NCBI GenBank assembly: GCA_009823505.1
Contig: VZQC01005766.1
Coordinates: forward strand, 1,896,154-1,960,153
Length of the DNA: 64,000 bases
From: Rhizomys pruinosus
Taxonomy: Eukaryota; Chordata; Mammalia; Rodentia; Spalacidae
Reading direction: 5' to 3'
Numbering within the stretch: position 1 is the first letter of the stretch; each line of letters begins with the position of its first letter. The position numbers were made by a program, and so were the translations under genes. The notes under the pieces are model-generated. The model was not told the origin of the DNA and made no database searches. It was given only the letters and a program-made list of their open reading frames with translations. Shown in pieces: positions 1 to 10,697 of this stretch.

Positions 1-91
1 AATTCGGAATGCCAGGGACCACTCTTCCAAGGAATAATCCATGCAGTCCTTATGAGAATCCTATTACGCAGACACAGACCTCCTTTGATTT

Positions 92-215
92 CCATTTAGC
101 TGCAAAGGAAAACTGTGGCACAAAATGATTTGGTAAGTTATCCAAGGTCACATCATTAAGGGCTAGGAATTGAACTTGGGCTGTCCACTCCAGAGTCTAA
201 CAAACAGCCTGGATA
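92..215 (+). repeat. MIR SINE fragment
   Basis: Degenerate match to the 3' half of the ancient mammalian MIR: a segment like 'aaggtcacat' is followed by 'gaattgaacttggg' and 'ccactccagagtct', in the order found in MIR. No target duplication remains, as expected for this age. Confidence 0.6.
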
Positions 216-567
216 GGCCCTCATCCAATGTGGAAAGATGGAATCTCTCCCTCTCCTGCTTCCAGTACAGATGTTCTGACCAGCCTCTCCAGGTACAGAA
301 TGATTCCCTTTTGAGCAAAAGTCTATGTTAAAGAGCAAGCGAAAAAAGGCATTCTCTCCCTTTACTGACACCTTGGCCAGAACTCAGTCATATGTCCATG
401 CCAGATGCAAGCAGGGCTATGAAGCATAGTCTTTATTTGGAATAGCAAAAAGGGGGCATTCCATTACTAAAAAGACTAGGAAGAGGTATTGGGGAGGGTG
501 GGCTGCCCTGCAGTCTTTAGTGTGCATGTCTCTGAATAAACCCTTTAAATTTTTATTATTGTTGCTT
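216..567. other. Unique sequence, no gene seen
   Basis: No recognisable repeat or exon. The open frames here are short and without coding character. Confidence 0.6.
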
Positions 568-597
568 TGTGTGTGTGTGTATGTGTGTGTGTGTGTG
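568..597. repeat. (TG)n microsatellite
   Basis: TG dinucleotide run with one TA interruption. It sits where the A/CA-rich 3' tail of the adjoining minus-strand B3 SINE would lie. Confidence 0.85.
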
Positions 598-650
598 ATG
601 TGGGGAGGGGGTATACATGCCAAAACATGCGTGTAAAAAGTCTGATGACA

Positions 651-681
<31 letters not shown>

Positions 682-820
682 ATGGAAAAAAAGTCTGATG
701 ACAACTTTGTGGAGTAGGTTCTCTTCTTCCACCTTTATGTGAGTCCTGGGGTCTAATTCAGGTTAGACCAGGCTTGCATGGCAAGCACCTTTACCTGCTG
801 AGCCATCTTGCTGTCCAGCC
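598..820 (-). repeat. B3-type SINE, with a tail-like insertion
   Basis: Reverse-strand B3 SINE. The tRNA-like head is at the right end ('tgctgagccatcttgctg'), preceded by 'tgagtcctggggtctaattcagg'-like sequence broken across the usual B3 body. The element is interrupted at 651-687 by an AAAT-rich insertion described separately. Confidence 0.7.
651..687 (+). mobile_element. Tail-only retroinsertion, (TAAA)n
   Basis: About nine TAAA units ending in TGG plus A's lie between two perfect 16-base direct repeats, aaaaagtctgatgaca, at 635-650 and 688-703. The flanking duplication shows a target-primed insertion event in which little more than an A-rich tail was copied. The alternative is a SINE deleted down to its tail. 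Confidence 0.6.
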
Positions 821-926
821 TTCAGCACAAATCAGGGCACCTTGGGAATCATTATGGATCACACGACCCCAGTCCTTCTGCCTAGAGAAGCTGGTCAGAG
901 TACCTGAACTCAGGAGAAAGAGGAGA

Positions 927-933
927 GACAGAC

Positions 934-978
<45 letters not shown>
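927..978. repeat. (GACA)n/(GA)n microsatellite
   Basis: Three GACA units lead into an uninterrupted GA run of about 20 units. The open frames here translate only the repeat. Confidence 0.95.
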
Positions 979-980
<2 letters not shown>

Positions 981-1459
981 AACACTATGGCATATACTTA
1001 TAAGTGCTATGGCCAGTGGATTTCAGCTAAGCCTGCAAGGTTACTGTCTGCAAAGAGAATAATTAGACAAGGATATTCACAGAAAGCACGCTGCCTGGGG
1101 AAGGCTTCCAGATGCCAGAGCCAGCGTTCCTGAGATGCTCAGTCGCATTCCTGCCCTTGGGTGTTTAAGACCCACCTATGTACTTGTGATACAACCTCCT
1201 CGTTTCCTTCAGTGGGTTTCTTATACTTGCCCATTTGCCTTCAAAGAATTTTACCATGAGATCAGGCGGATGTAGAAGGGCTACTGGGAAAGGCATTGAC
1301 AAACATGTTGTTGGGGGCAGAAGGGGACAGCCGGGGACTCGGTGGAAGCATCGTGATCTGGGACCTGCAAACTGACACGTGACGTGGTCACTACCTGCCA
1401 GTCACTCTTCCCTGTGGTTTCCACATAGTCTCATTTTGTCACATGACGTCGTGTGGGGT
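979..1459. other. Unique sequence, no gene seen
   Basis: Nothing recognised on either strand. Confidence 0.6.
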
Positions 1460-1630
1460 GAGGCTACTACTGTTGTCTTCGTCTTACAGAAGAGTAAATC
1501 AAGGCACAAAAGATTAAAGAATGAACTTGCTTAAAAGTCAAACTTACAGACAGGTAAAAGAAGCAGGATCTGTACCTGGTCAGCCTGCTTTCAGACTCCA
1601 AGATCTTGACCACCATTAAGGTTGGGTGTT
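1460..1630 (+). repeat. MIR SINE fragment
   Basis: Segments in MIR order: 'cttacagaagagtaaatcaaggca', then 'gaacttgcttaaaagtca', then 'gatctgtacctggtc' and 'ctccaagatcttgaccacc'. All correspond to the conserved MIR core and 3' part, with typical old divergence. Confidence 0.65.
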
Positions 1631-2016
1631 TGGTGTCTGTGCTGGGTCTGGGACACAAACGGTGGGGGTGGACAGAGTGGGATTATCTAGAGTAAATGCC
1701 ATGCAGGTTCTAGAAGCCAGAGTGACCAAGCAAGCTGGGAAGGCAGGCTGGGAGGCCAGGTCAGGAGGAGGGCTGTGAAGGTAAGGACTGGGGTGCTGTT
1801 TAGAGGTATTAAAGAGTCACCAAGAATGTGTAAGTTGGGAGGTGGCACACCCTGAGCCTGGCTTTCCAGTGAGGACTCGGGACCATGGCTGCACCACCAA
1901 GAAGGGGATGCTAGTCAAGAGACTCTTGCAATACATGATCCAGGGCTTGGATTTCATAGTGAAGAAAAAGGAAAAGATGGCGGTTGAGAAGGACCTAGAA
2001 CCACTTACGAGATAAG
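1631..2016. other. Unique sequence, no gene seen
   Basis: No feature recognised. Confidence 0.6.
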
Positions 2017-2027
2017 AGATGGAGGAC

Positions 2028-2191
2028 CAGCTGGGTGTGGTGGCGCACGCCTTTAATCCTAGCACTCGGGAGGCAGAAGCAGGTGGATCTTTGTGAGTTC
2101 AAGGCCAGCCTGATCTACATAGTGAGTTCCAGGACAGCTGGGGCTACAGGGAGACCCTGTCTAGAAAAGACCAAAAAAAAAAAAAAAAAAA
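2028..2191 (+). repeat. B1 SINE, full length
   Basis: Complete 7SL-derived B1 with the head 'gctgggtgtggtggcgcacg', the body 'ttcaaggccagcctg' and a pure A tail. It is flanked by the 11-base direct repeat agatggaggac at 2017-2027 and 2192-2202, so this is an intact L1-mobilised insertion. Confidence 0.95.
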
Positions 2192-2202
2192 AGATGGAGG
2201 AC

Positions 2203-3069
2203 TGAAGGTAATTCCAGATAGGTCCTGGGCCTGGGATAGGGCTGGGAGATGAGATGATGAGGTCCAGTTGGACAACATGAGTTTGAGATACCTGTGGATG
2301 CCCTGGTGGAGATTCTTACAGTATGAACATCAGAGAGAAGCAGGACTTAAAGATGCAGTTCCGAAATCATTCGTGTACTGTGGCCTCTGAGCTCCCAGCA
2401 GAGAGCCCCTTGAGCAGATCCATCGGGAGGCAATGGAATGAGTCATAAAACATGGCAAGTGGCCTGGGGACTGGTCCAGGCACAAAGAGAAAGTTCATGC
2501 CCTAGAAGACCAGAGTAGGATCCAAAGGAGTAACACAGGTCACTTGGGCAAGAGAAGCTGAGGGCTTGTGGCTTCTGTTGGGGCTGTCCCTCAGCTGCCC
2601 CCAGGCTACAGGCCCCATCAGAGCTCCCACAGGAGTCTTGTTGGTGCCCTAGCTATGGCTCCAGCAAGGGATCTGCGCAGTCAAATAGTTTAGATTTATG
2701 ACGGAAAATGGCCCTGGGGACTGGGGCAATTTACTGCTCACAGACAGACTCCAACTTGTCCATTAAGGCAGCCCCATTCCAGCCCAACACCCAGGCATGT
2801 TCACACCTCTAGTGCGGAGTCAGGCCTGCCCAGATGATTAGCCTCTGGGCTTGGCTCTGAGGGGAGTGGCTGCCAGCCTGCAGAAAGTCTGACAGCCTTC
2901 AGGGCCAGGGTCACAATAGGCCACACTGCCACAAAGTGAGGCCAGGCTGGGGAGACACGTAGGCCCCAGTCTGCCCTGGACAGGGACTCTGAGGGGCAGG
3001 CCTTCCCCCATAGAGCAAATCATCTCTGGGTTGGGTAACAGAGGACTTCACTGCCAGGGCCAGCTATAC
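2203..3069. other. Unique sequence, no gene seen
   Basis: GC-moderate single-copy sequence. The 61-codon reverse frame at 2838-3023 has no recognisable protein features. Confidence 0.6.
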
Positions 3070-3200
3070 CATTTAAGAACCACTGTGTGGTCTGAGTATG
3101 CCCCCTGGCATGAGATCCTTTCCTCTTGGGTAAATGGGGAACAATAACTCCCACCTTGAGAGGATGCTATGCTGACCTAAGGAGGTAAGAACACTGAGGC
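3070..3200 (+). repeat. MIR SINE fragment
   Basis: Resembles the MIR core 'tttcctcatctgtaaaatgg' as 'ttcctcttgggtaaatgg', followed by 'aacaataactcccacctt', which matches the usual 'ataataatacctacct' block. Diverged and without target duplication. Confidence 0.5.
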
Positions 3201-4179
3201 TCAGCTCAGGACCTGGGCCCAGGTCCTCCAGAACCCAGATGGATTCTTATTACTCACTTTCCCAAAGCATGAGTTTAGGGGCATGTCTCCCGGGTAGGGG
3301 ACATCTGAGGGGAAGCTCACAGAACAAGAAACAAGAAGCGAGTCCCTCACACCTTTCCTTCTTCATTTCTGCTCTTTGTTTCTTTCCTTAGGAGACACGG
3401 ACTGACCCCAGGCTAGGGACAGACAGGTTGGCCTCTGGAGTAGGCTTTGGAAGAGAGAGGACAGCAGGGCACTCTCACCTACTTGAGCTACTGGCCGTGT
3501 GGGCTTGTGGGCTGCCATTGTGTTCTCTCAGGTTTGCCTGCTCACGGCTGCCATTCCTTGACGTAACTTGAAACAGTATAGAATTATCCATGCTCTTGTT
3601 TAATTTTTATCGCCCTTCGTGCTCTCCCCGCAGGTCTCCCCCTTCCCACCCATCTGCTCTCTGACACTTACAGCACATCATTGCAGCTGTTTTCTTTGCT
3701 GTTGCTTCTTTCAAAATTGAGACAAGAGCCAGGCGGGAGAAACAGATGGGGGTGGGTTACAGTGTGTGGCGAATCCACCCCCCCCACCCCCCATAATCAC
3801 TGGGTAGTGTGAGAAGGCACTCCCCAAGGGAGCTGTCCTCCTTCCCCAAGCCCCCTCCACTTCCCAGGCCCACACCTCATCTTCTTCAGGCTATAGAGGG
3901 AGTACATGGGAGGCGGGGGAGGTGGGGCAGTCCCAAGGCAGCCTCTGAGGCAGATGAAAAGTTGCCAGCAATGTTCCAGGGCCCCTCCTCCTGCTCTGAC
4001 ACTCCTGGAACAAGGATCATCAGCCAAGATGCTGAATGGGAAAGGCACTCATCAGCCACAAGGGAGACCCAGGTGAGTTGTGGGAGGAGGGGCTTGTGAT
4101 TGGCAGGAAATTTGGTTACTGCTCTAAGGAGTTTTCCTAGTGAGTAACCAAGGAGACAAGATTGATTTAGAGACAAAAT
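3201..4179. other. Unique sequence, no gene seen
   Basis: Contains a C-rich run at about 3777-3792. Opposed frames of 83-96 codons at 3797-4176 overlap each other on both strands and show no domain, so they are treated as chance. Confidence 0.6.
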
Positions 4180-4195
4180 AAGATGTAGGATTTTT

Positions 4196-4416
4196 AAACA
4201 TTTTATTTATTATTTTAGGTGTATGCGTGCATTGCCTGCATGTGTGTAAGTGCACCCGTGTCATGCAGTGCCCATGTAGGTCAGAAGAGGGCATCTGGTC
4301 CTCTGGGACTGGAGTTACGGACAGTTGTTAGCCACCATGTGGGTGCTGGGAATCAAACTCAGGTCTTTTGCAAGAGCAATCAATGCTCCTAAGCACTGAG
4401 CCATCTGTCTAGCTCC
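4196..4416 (-). repeat. B2 SINE, full length
   Basis: Reverse-strand B2. The tRNA-like head is at the right ('ctgagccatctgtctagctc'), the body is 'ggtcagaagagggcatctgg', and the A-rich tail is at the left as TTTATTTATTATTTTA. Diverged direct repeats of about 16 bases start at 4180 and 4417. Confidence 0.93.
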
Positions 4417-4432
4417 AAGATATAGAATTTTA

Positions 4433-5879
4433 AAATCTGAAATTCTGGAAACAAATCCTAGAGGTGTTTGGAGAGACCCAAAAAGTTATTGCTCTGTGGG
4501 GGACAGAGTAGTTGAGGAACACAGTACCAAGAAGGAAGGAAGCAGTTACCAGCTTCCAGTGAGAATATTGAGACTATGTCTCCATGCTGAGGCTGACTTT
4601 CACCAGCTGTGGCCAAGGTGGGCCAGCTGGGCTCAGAGCTGTGGGGTTGGGTTCCATCTTTCCTCTCACGACTCAGCGTGAGGCTAAGGCAGGCCTGCCC
4701 TCAGCTGCCCTTCCTCCTGGTCCACCTTTGGTTGTAGTTCCTTCCAGGTCTGTCTCACTTCCTTCACACCACATGGTCCCTCCCTGAGCATTCCCATGGC
4801 CTCCATATTAGTGGAGTGACTGAGCCAATGTTTAGCCAAAGGAAACAACTTCTCAGAAAGGATCTTTTCAACTCCCTGGTGTTTGTTTTGTTTGCTTTGA
4901 TTGGGAGCTCGTGGGAGTGCTGTGGCCAGAAGGCTATTGTCTTTGATTCTCCCGCCCCAACCATAATCCTCAGTGGGAGTTGAGGCCCTGGGGCCTCAGG
5001 CCTCTCCTGCTTTGGTAAGAAGCTTCAGCTACCAACTACAAGAAGGGCTGTAAGCCAATACCTTCCTCATCTACTGGCGAATGCCTCCATAGGGTAGAGG
5101 CCCTGGAAGCCCAAGGAGATAGAGACTGAGGGAAGTGTTGGGTGCTAAAGTAGGGGTAGGAATGTGAGATTACCCATCTCTTCTGTTGGAGGCAGGAGGG
5201 GAGATAGCTTGAGACAAGATCTGTGAGGCAGAGAAGATGATTTGTCAGATACTAAATCCTATAGTCAAATGCACAAGCAGCCTTGACCCTCACTTCAAGG
5301 GACTCTGGAGATTCCAGGGTCCCTGCTGAGCAAACGTGGGCCCCTTCCCAACATCCCCATTCCTATCCCATCACTAACACCAAGGATAACCAAGAAGGCG
5401 CAGCCCTACACACCTGACTGATCTGAGAGCCTAGTAGAGGCCAAGGCTGCAGGCACCCTTCCCACAGCCACCCTGCCCAGCACGGCCCACTCCAAAGCCC
5501 TGCCAAGGCAGGAGAGGAAACCAAGAACGTGCCACCCAAGATAAAGGCTTCCGTCAGATTTTGTGGTTCAGCTGAAGCTGTGTTCTTAATTGTCCAAATA
5601 AACAGTTTTCAACCTGGATGCCAGGACATGCCAAAACGCGCCACTCCCATTTCTAGCACCAACTGGGTGCTACAGGCACAAACCAGTTCTTCTAAGGCAT
5701 AGCTGGCCTCAAATGGTCCCCAGGGGGCTGCAGCAGCCATCAGAGAGGTGGTAGAGCTTTATCAACCCAGGTGTGGGAGACCTTCACTGCTCACTATACC
5801 ACCTACCCCTTAGTGACCCCACCAAACTGCTCCCTCCCCACAACATATCCTGTCCTTGGTTTCTGAATCTTTGAAGTGG
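4433..5879. other. Unique sequence, no gene seen
   Basis: About 1.4 kb of single-copy sequence with no recognisable exon, repeat or CpG cluster. Confidence 0.6.
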
Positions 5880-6121
5880 TAGAGAGGCGGCTAAGCAGGG
5901 AAAGCACTGGCTGCTCTTACAGAGTTTCCAGCTCTCACACAGTGGCTAATAACATCAGTAACTTCAGTTCCAGGGAATCCAACACCCTCTCTGGCCTCCT
6001 CAGCCATTGCATGACATGAGTGCACATACTTACACACACACATACATACATACATACATACATACATACAGGTAATACACTCATACACATAAAATAGCAA
6101 TAATAAATGAAATATTTTTTA
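5880..6121 (+). repeat. B2 SINE with (CATA)n expansion
   Basis: Diverged B2 in sense orientation ('agcactggctgctcttacag', then 'cagttccagggaatccaaca'). Its 3' part holds an expanded CATA tract at 6041-6070 and ends in a T/A-rich tail. Confidence 0.9.
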
Positions 6122-6309
6122 ACTGAGCAAGAAAGATGGCCTAGTACCACCTGTGCTTCTCAAAGTGTGTGCCCTTCAGCATCAACATTATTTGAGAACT
6201 TACTAGAGATCCAAATTCTTAGGTTTTATTCCCACTAAGCTAGAGGCTCTTAGATGACACTCTCCAGATAATCTTGATGCAAGCTAATGTTAGGAGATGT
6301 ATTATTTCT

Positions 6310-6405
6310 ATCCAGTCCTGGTGCTTTGTTTTGTGGTGCTAGGGATTGAAACTATAGCTTTGTGCCTTCAAGCCAAGCATTCAACCCCCATTCCTAGCTC
6401 TGACA
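6310..6405 (-). repeat. ID/B4-type SINE remnant
   Basis: Reverse complement of the ID-like head: 'ggtgctagggattgaaacta' corresponds to the B box and 'catttctagctc'-type sequence to the 5' end. Strongly diverged. Confidence 0.5.
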
Positions 6406-6740
6406 GTTAATGAGCCTATGTCCTTTACTCCTGATAAATACTGTGTCCTTTAAAGAGGTTAGCTCCAATAGAGTTCTGGGGTGGCCTGAACCATGTTTGT
6501 GGGCCTCTTATGCTACAGAATCTGCTCTGGCTCAGGGTTCTAGTTTCTGTAAATAGTCTGCATCTAAAAGCCAGAGGAACCGGGTGCCTGCCACATGGTC
6601 CTCAATGGCAAAGCTTTATTTCCATTCAGTCCTTTAGGTCAGATCCAATAGGAGATGTCTGAGGTGGTAAAAGGCTAAGAAAATGACCATGCTGGGTGTA
6701 AGGACCTGAGATATTATTGAAAGAATGATTTGTTAAAAAT
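6406..6740. other. Unique sequence, no gene seen
   Basis: Nothing recognised. Confidence 0.55.
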
Positions 6741-6749
6741 TCATTTCCC

Positions 6750-6904
6750 GCCGGGCGTAGTGGCGCATGCCTTTAATTCTAGCACTCTGGGAGGCAGGGG
6801 CAGGCAGTTCTTTGTGAGCTCAAGGCCAGCCTGGTCTACAGAGTGAGTTCCAGGCCAGCTATAGGGACACCTTGTCTCAAAAAGACCAAACAGGAAAAAA
6901 AAAA
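6750..6904 (+). repeat. B1 SINE, full length
   Basis: Intact B1 from 'gccgggcgtagtggcgcatg' to a short A tail. The direct repeat tcatttccc lies at 6741-6749 and 6905-6913. Confidence 0.95.
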
Positions 6905-6947
6905 TCATTTCCCTGCCTCCAGCTTCTCCAAGGAGAAGGTCCTTTAT

Positions 6948-7143
6948 GGAGATACGAGCTGTGAAGACATGGTTTCTCTGTAGGGAACTCACATGTGGAG
7001 ATACCAGCTGTGAGGACACGGTTTCTCTGCAGGGAATTCACATGTGGAGATACCAGCTGTGAGGACACAGTTTCTCTGCAGGGAACTCACATGTGGAGAT
7101 ACCAGCTGTGAGGACACGGTTTCTCTGCAGGGAACTCACATGT
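6948..7143. repeat. 49-bp tandem repeat, four copies
   Basis: Four head-to-tail units start at 6948, 6997, 7046 and 7095, all exactly 49 bases, with few mismatches. Every unit ends in the palindrome CACATGTG (6990, 7039, 7088, 7137), and units 2-4 also carry CAGCTG (7005, 7054, 7103), so the block is a cluster of E-box sequences. Whether bHLH proteins bind here is not known. The open frames across it change with each unit and look like chance. Confidence 0.95.
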
Positions 7144-8138
7144 GAGAAGGCTGCTACGAGTTCTAGAACAGGCCTTCCTGGGTTAAAACCAAACCCCAGC
7201 TCTGTTCACTGTGACATCCTCAGACGTCTGAGGCCAGCTTGTAAGCTGAGGATTCAGGGCACACCCAGGGCACAGAGAACCACTGGGAAGCTGGGTCAAG
7301 AGATCCAGAGGGGATGGAGGAACTACAGGGACCCAAGCAAGGGGCTAGACTGGATAAGGGCCATTATGGCCTAGTGGGGCTTCTCCAACCCAAGGTGGAT
7401 TCAGGGGCTACTTGTGGCAGGATGAGAAGGGCTGGGAAGAGCAGATCTGGGGCCCAGGATACATGATCCTCTCCACCTGAGCCAGAGCCACTTGAACCAC
7501 AGGTTCATTTTCTCTAAGAACGGTGACTCCTCAAATCTCTCCCTGCAATGAAGCTACTACTAGCACAGCAGAGAGAGGAAGGAAGAGGGCAAGCTGGGCT
7601 GACACATCTGTCACAAATCACTGAGAAAGACTCACTAAAACTTATTTCAAACCAAGCCTTCAGGTCTGTTTTGGGAAAGTTGACTAATCCTGTAATCCTG
7701 TGCACCAGGAGATTTTACTGCCTGGCTTCCAAGTAGGAGTGGGCAAGGCTCTGACACTAAGTGCTGTATTCTCTTAAAGGGGAAAGCCACCTTGGTTCAA
7801 TGTCTTTTGCTCCTAGTTTAGGGCTCCGATTAGGAGCTGTGGGCACTTGATGCTACTAGGGACAGAAGCAGGAACACCTCTCAGACTTTATTATCAGACC
7901 ATGTCCTGGCCAGGGAGCAGTTACTGGGCCTGCAGAATCTCAGCTACCAGCCTGAACAAGATCCCCAAGTGAATCTAAGACCTGGCCTGCTACCTGTCGG
8001 GTCACAGAGACTAGAATGAACACAGCCTGCCCTCTGGAGGCTGCTGGTGTTCTACTCAGAGGAGAATGAGAAGTACACATGCGGGCTGTATAGGATCCTT
8101 GTCTGGGGCAGACTCCTCAGTGCAGTGATCTGCCACTT

Positions 8139-8139
<1 letters not shown>
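7144..8139. other. Unique sequence, no gene seen
   Basis: About 1 kb without recognised repeats. The 62-93 codon frames on opposite strands are not protein-like. Confidence 0.6.

Positions 8140-8140
<1 letters not shown>

Positions 8141-8180
<40 letters not shown>
8141..8180. repeat. (AC)20 microsatellite
   Basis: Uninterrupted AC run of 20 units. Confidence 0.97.
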
Positions 8181-8182
<2 letters not shown>

Positions 8183-9525
8183 ACTCCAGTCACCAGATCA
8201 ACAACATACAAACAATTAGAAATGAAAATCAGAGCTACTCAGAGCAGCCAAGTTCCAGGAAAACTGTGCATCCAGGCCTTGTCTCTCGATGCTGTTTTCT
8301 TTTGTCCTAGGTCATTTCGTAGATGTGTTCACTTGATGGAATGAATGACAGTGGGGAGAAGTGGATATGAAAATACATTTTACAACTCGTACTTATCATA
8401 TAGAAACAAGGAATCTTTTTCTGTCCTAGGAACAAAGAAAATAACAGTCTGAGGTGTTTAAACCTGAACAGTCAGAGGCCGGGGGTTCTGCTATTGAAAT
8501 ACCCACAATGGTTCCTTGTGATTCCTGTGAGATATGGTGAAGGAGAAGCAGCTCCTGGGGCAACTTTCTGGACGGCCTTAGGCTAGTTCCTCCATCTCCT
8601 ACTCTCCTAGGTTATGGGCTGCCTCATAGACCATGTTCCACTCCTCTGCAGCCCACAAGCAGGAGGGACAGTAAGCTTGCAACAGTCAGGAGCTGTCTCT
8701 TTAAGAGAGTGCCCTGAGAGTTTGTTTACCAGATTTGTTTGAGTCTCAGTGGGAGGAAAGGAAGAAGATAAAAGCTGGTTGGGATACTAGAAAGAAGGGG
8801 GGGGGGGGGCACAAGCAGACCCAGAATTCAGAAAAAGGAAGATTAGAAAAGCTGATCCAAAGGGAGAATTTATTTTTGCAGAAGGATTCCAGTCCTCCAG
8901 GGACAGTTTCCACTGAGTAAGTTAATCACCAAATGTGTAGGTTGGGTCAATCACAATTCCCTGAATGAGTCCAAATGAGGGAGGCCAGACTGTGCTGCCA
9001 GCTCCCCCTCCCTGCACTTCGGGCTAAGCATTAGAGGGTGCTGGCACAGAGGGATTACCCTGGAATCCGAAGGAGGAAGGGGGTGGCCCATTAGAACCCA
9101 GAGACAAACCCAGCACACTGGATCACACTGTGGGACAAAAGCTTGCAGCCTGGGCTCTATGAGTGGTCTTCAGGGCACCCAGTCCCCCTGAAATCATTTG
9201 CATTTTTGTAGTGGACACCTGTGCCCACACTGGAGACCAGCAAGAAGGTTAAGGACAGGCACCAACCATGCCCCTGGGATGCGAGGTGGGGGTACACAGG
9301 AGCCTCTTCTTCAGGCATGCTAATAAATAATCTACTTCCTAAGGATAGAGGTATCATGTCTGATTGCCAGACAGAGAAAGGCACAAGAGTCCGTGACTGG
9401 CCTGGCCAGGCCAAGGAAGAAGGAAGTCAGGTGGCTTTATAGTCCATAGCCTGAAGACAAGGCTGTTGACACTGTGAACTCGTGGCACAGGGAGAACCCC
9501 ACACTCATCTCTCCTTTTTGTCCAG
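8181..9525. other. Unique sequence with a G13 run
   Basis: Mostly single-copy sequence. A 13-base G homopolymer at 8797-8809 lies in a purine-rich stretch. No exon recognised. Confidence 0.6.
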
Positions 9526-9687
9526 GCTTCCCTGGGTGGCTGGCTCCATTACCGTCTACCTGTGATGCAGTCTGCCCATGATGGCTCTGTGAACCTGGAG
9601 CTGCGCTTGGGTGATAGCCAGGGGCTGAGGATCGGGCTGAGGATGCTACCTAACTTGTCCCTGGAGCAGCAGAGGTATAAGGAGTAA
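9526..9687 (+). other. Possible orphan exon
   Basis: A good acceptor (ctctcctttttgtccag, ending 9525) opens into a frame of 53 codons ending at TAA 9685-9687. Two donor-like GT sites (9675, GTATAA; 9684, GTAAGC) lie just before the stop. The first would give a 149-base exon and the second a 158-base exon. The peptide is rich in Leu and Arg (it includes SVNLELRLGDSQGLRIGLRM) and is not a SINE translation. I do not recognise the protein, and no partner exon was found, so this could be a chance combination. Confidence 0.2.
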
Positions 9688-10301
9688 GCGGGCCTGGGTA
9701 TTCTCCGAGCTTTCACGTCATGTTCTGAGGACTTAGGAAGCTGCTGGGCTTGGAAGCATCTCCTAGAGGGGAGACCAGGTATGGGGAGATACCAGCCATC
9801 CCCAGGCTCTTGACCTGGGTGTTACTATTTCTGCCTCCTCAGACCTCCCACTCTTCAAAGCTCCCAACCCCTAAAGCAGGTGTCCACTGCCAATGGTCAC
9901 TAGAGATGCTCTCTGTTCGAGGAAAAGTTGTCATCTCTGACCCGACACACTAGGGTTATCAAGAGACTCAAATGGAAATATGGAAGCATGCATTGGGTTT
10001 GCTTTCTGCTGCAAAGCGGAGGCCATTTCTAGACTTCCCTTTTCTTGCAGGAAGGGACCATCAGCCCTTCTCACTGATTGCACGTTTATTTGTCAGGCAC
10101 ATGGCATTATACAAAAGAGCAATGTAAGGCTTGTCTGCTGGGCCAAAGCCTGGGAAGATGGACAGACAGTATCCAAGAATGACCAGGCTCCCTGCTGAGC
10201 TCTCCACCCCATCTAAGGAACAGGGAAGAGGCTTAAGGAGAATACAGAGGCAGGTCATTGGCCCTGAAAAAAAAAGCAATGGTTTTTAACAAGTCCATTG
10301 G
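9688..10301. other. Unique sequence, no gene seen
   Basis: No recognisable feature. Opposed frames at 9980-10279 have no coding character. Confidence 0.6.
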
Positions 10302-10473
10302 CGGAGCCAGGCTCATGTCTATAATCCCAGGGCTTGGGAGGCTGAGGGATGAATATAAGGAATTCAAGATCAAGCCAGCCTTAACTGCAGAGCAAGTTTG
10401 AGGCCAGCCTAGGCTATACAGGGAGATCTTGCTTCATAAAAAAAATAAAATAAAACAAAAACAAAAAAACAAG
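10302..10473 (+). repeat. Proto-B1/B4-type SINE, diverged
   Basis: Resembles a 7SL-derived monomer: 'ataatcccagggcttgggaggctgag', then 'gtttgaggccagcctagg'. It ends in an A-rich tail (AAAATAAAATAAAAC). Older than the typical B1 copies here. Confidence 0.75.
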
Positions 10474-10646
10474 AACACAGAAATAACAACAAAAGAAAGC
10501 CACATCATGGGCCAAATCAAAATTCTAGGAACTACTTTGCAGTGCCTGGCAGGATAGGCTAAAGTGTCCTGGACTCTTAGGCTCCTTTCTTCTTGCTTGG
10601 CTTTGAGGCTGCCTCTGTTAGGCTGCCTCTTGCTCTATAAACCAGC

Positions 10647-10650
<4 letters not shown>

Positions 10651-10696
<46 letters not shown>
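10651..10696. repeat. (GT)23 microsatellite
   Basis: Uninterrupted GT run of 23 units. Confidence 0.97.

Positions 10697-10697
<1 letters not shown>

Noticed and set aside
774..1133. 119-codon frame with an Arg/Glu repeat
   Set aside because: Produced by the (GA)n microsatellite.
7548..7736. 62-codon + strand frame
   Set aside because: Mirrored by a 63-codon frame on the other strand and lacks any motif.
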